A DNA stretch of 64,000 nt from Halomonas salinarum (GTDB lineage Bacteria > Pseudomonadota > Gammaproteobacteria > Pseudomonadales > Halomonadaceae). Position 1 is the stretch's first letter. Each line of letters opens with the position of its first letter. Below are positions 63,152 to 64,000 of the stretch, in pieces. The notes beneath the pieces are model-generated. The model searched no databases, had not been told where the DNA came from, and saw only the letters and a program-made list of their open reading frames with translations. The stretch lies in contig NZ_WWNB01000007.1 of NCBI RefSeq assembly GCF_012062845.1, positions 62,001-126,000 on the forward strand. Direction: 5' to 3'. Position numbers and translations under genes: made by a program.

Positions 63152-64000
63152 ATGAATACATCGTTACGCGGCTGGTTGGCCGTAGCGCTAGTGGCGCTGC
63201 TGATAAGCGGCTGCGCCGGCCCCAGCCTGGTGTCGACCGAGCGGTCGCCCGACGACCTGCTAACCCAGGCCGAACAACAGGCACCCGGCCAGGCAGCCGA
63301 TAGCCGCCTGGAAGCGGCCATCATCCTAGCACGTCGTGGCGATGCGGCTAAGGCCAGGGAAATCGCCACTCAGCTAGATGACACGGCCTTGAACGCCGAG
63401 CGTCGCCAGGAGTGGGCACTGCTGCTATCCCGGCTGGGACTGGAAGCCGACGATGCCCAGAGCGTCATCAAGGCCACCGACCTGCTGGAAGACGGCGCCA
63501 CGCTTGATAGCGATGCTGCCAACAATCTCCTCTACCGCCGCGGCCTGGCACTTGGCATGCTTGGCGAGCCACTGGCCGCCACTCAGGCCATGCTGAAAGC
63601 ACAGGCCGCCACCGGCAGCGATATCCCCAACGACGCCATCTGGGAGCAGCTCAATCGCCTGTCGGCACAAGAGTTGATGACGCTGCGCTCAGACGCCAAC
63701 AACCTGACCAGCGGCTGGCTATCGCTTCTCGAACTGCAACGCCAGAGCAGCGGGGATATCGATCGACTGCTTGGCAAGCTCTCCAACTGGCGAGACGCGA
63801 ACCGTGGCCATCCGGCCGCGCGCAAGCCACCTTCCGAGCTGCTCGCCCTGCGAGAGCTTCGCGGCACACGCGTCGAGCGCATCGCCATCCTGCTGCCCGA
63901 ATCAGGGCCGCTGGCCTCTGTGGCCGGACGGATACGCCAGGGTATCGAGACCCGCCACAACCATGCCGGACGCCAGGGCGTCACCACGCCAGCGCTGGAC
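63152..64000 (+). CDS. lpoA: Penicillin-binding protein activator LpoA (LppC), 5' part
   Basis: Outer-membrane lipoprotein that activates PBP1A. The frame is open from the ATG at 63152 to the window end (283 codons), so the C-terminal part is missing. The lipobox is LLISGC (cysteine at residue 21), followed by a TPR-like helical N-terminal domain (about 30-230). The start of the periplasmic-binding-protein-like C domain is seen in VERIAILLPESGPLASVAGRIRQGIE. An RBS (GGAAGGG) lies 5 nt upstream. Divergent from rsmI, as in other gammaproteobacteria. Confidence 0.93.
   Translation, partial: MNTSLRGWLAVALVALLISGCAGPSLVSTERSPDDLLTQAEQQAPGQAADSRLEAAIILARRGDAAKAREIATQLDDTALNAERRQEWALLLSRLGLEADDAQSVIKATDLLEDGATLDSDAANNLLYRRGLALGMLGEPLAATQAMLKAQAATGSDIPNDAIWEQLNRLSAQELMTLRSDANNLTSGWLSLLELQRQSSGDIDRLLGKLSNWRDANRGHPAARKPPSELLALRELRGTRVERIAILLPESGPLASVAGRIRQGIETRHNHAGRQGVTTPALD

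Overview
The window is a gene-dense stretch of core chromosome from a GC-rich gammaproteobacterium. Gene order and protein features fit the Halomonadaceae (Halomonas-like) best: the blocks resemble Pseudomonas synteny, mixed with features of other gammaproteobacteria. The genus call is inference from pattern only. I see no prophage, insertion sequence, CRISPR array or tRNA. The only RNA gene is RNase P RNA (about 61841-62203, minus).

Layout. (1) 1-5.9 kb: ETF-ubiquinone oxidoreductase (+), a strong terminator, then a sulfurtransferase, a UvrD/Rep-type helicase and a DUF1285 protein (-). (2) 6-16.2 kb, minus: the fatty-acid and phospholipid cluster yceD-rpmF-plsX-fabD-fabG-acpP-fabF, followed by pabC-mltG-tmk-holB-pilZ-tatD. 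It is driven by a near-consensus promoter just upstream of yceD and an internal promoter before acpP. (3) 16.3-20 kb: maf (+), then sppA, a HAD phosphatase and rluC (-). (4) 19.9-24 kb: rne (+) with a leader of about 480 nt and a huge alanine/proline/glutamate/lysine repeat tail. (5) 24-33 kb, minus: comEC-exbB-exbD-msbA-lpxK-ycaR-kdsB-lmwPTP-murB, an almost continuous chain of 4-nt overlaps for lipid A/Kdo and envelope assembly. (6) 33-38 kb: a DUF2062 protein (+), lolD with a single lolC/E-type permease (-), and the aguA-aguB putrescine operon (+). (7) 38-43.5 kb, minus: a Nudix/thiamine-phosphate-synthase-like fusion, argJ and secA, with a small secreted-protein ORF directly upstream of secA. 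(8) 43.5-62.2 kb: dciA (+) and the division/cell-wall (dcw) cluster rsmH-ftsL-ftsI-murE-murF-mraY-murD-ftsW-murG-murC-ddlB-ftsQ-ftsA-ftsZ-lpxC (-), headed by rnpB and rsmI. (9) The right end holds the start of lpoA (+), cut by the window edge.

Functionally, most of the window makes and exports the envelope: acyl chains (fab/plsX), lipid A (lpxC, lpxK, kdsB, msbA), peptidoglycan precursors and their polymerisation (mur, mraY, ddlB, ftsW, ftsI, mltG, lpoA), the divisome (ftsZAQL), lipoprotein sorting (lol) and protein secretion (secA). RNA processing (rne, rnpB, rluC, rsmH, rsmI) and replication factors (holB, tmk, dciA) are interspersed.

The most interesting signal is at 43030-43471. A 115-residue ORF with a clear Sec signal peptide lies in the position that secM occupies in enterics. 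It ends in Arg-Arg-Gly-Pro-Pro plus four residues, close to the Arg-Ala-Gly-Pro core of the SecM arrest peptide, and its last codons are complementary to the secA ribosome-binding region. This predicts an unannotated SecM-like secretion monitor for secA.
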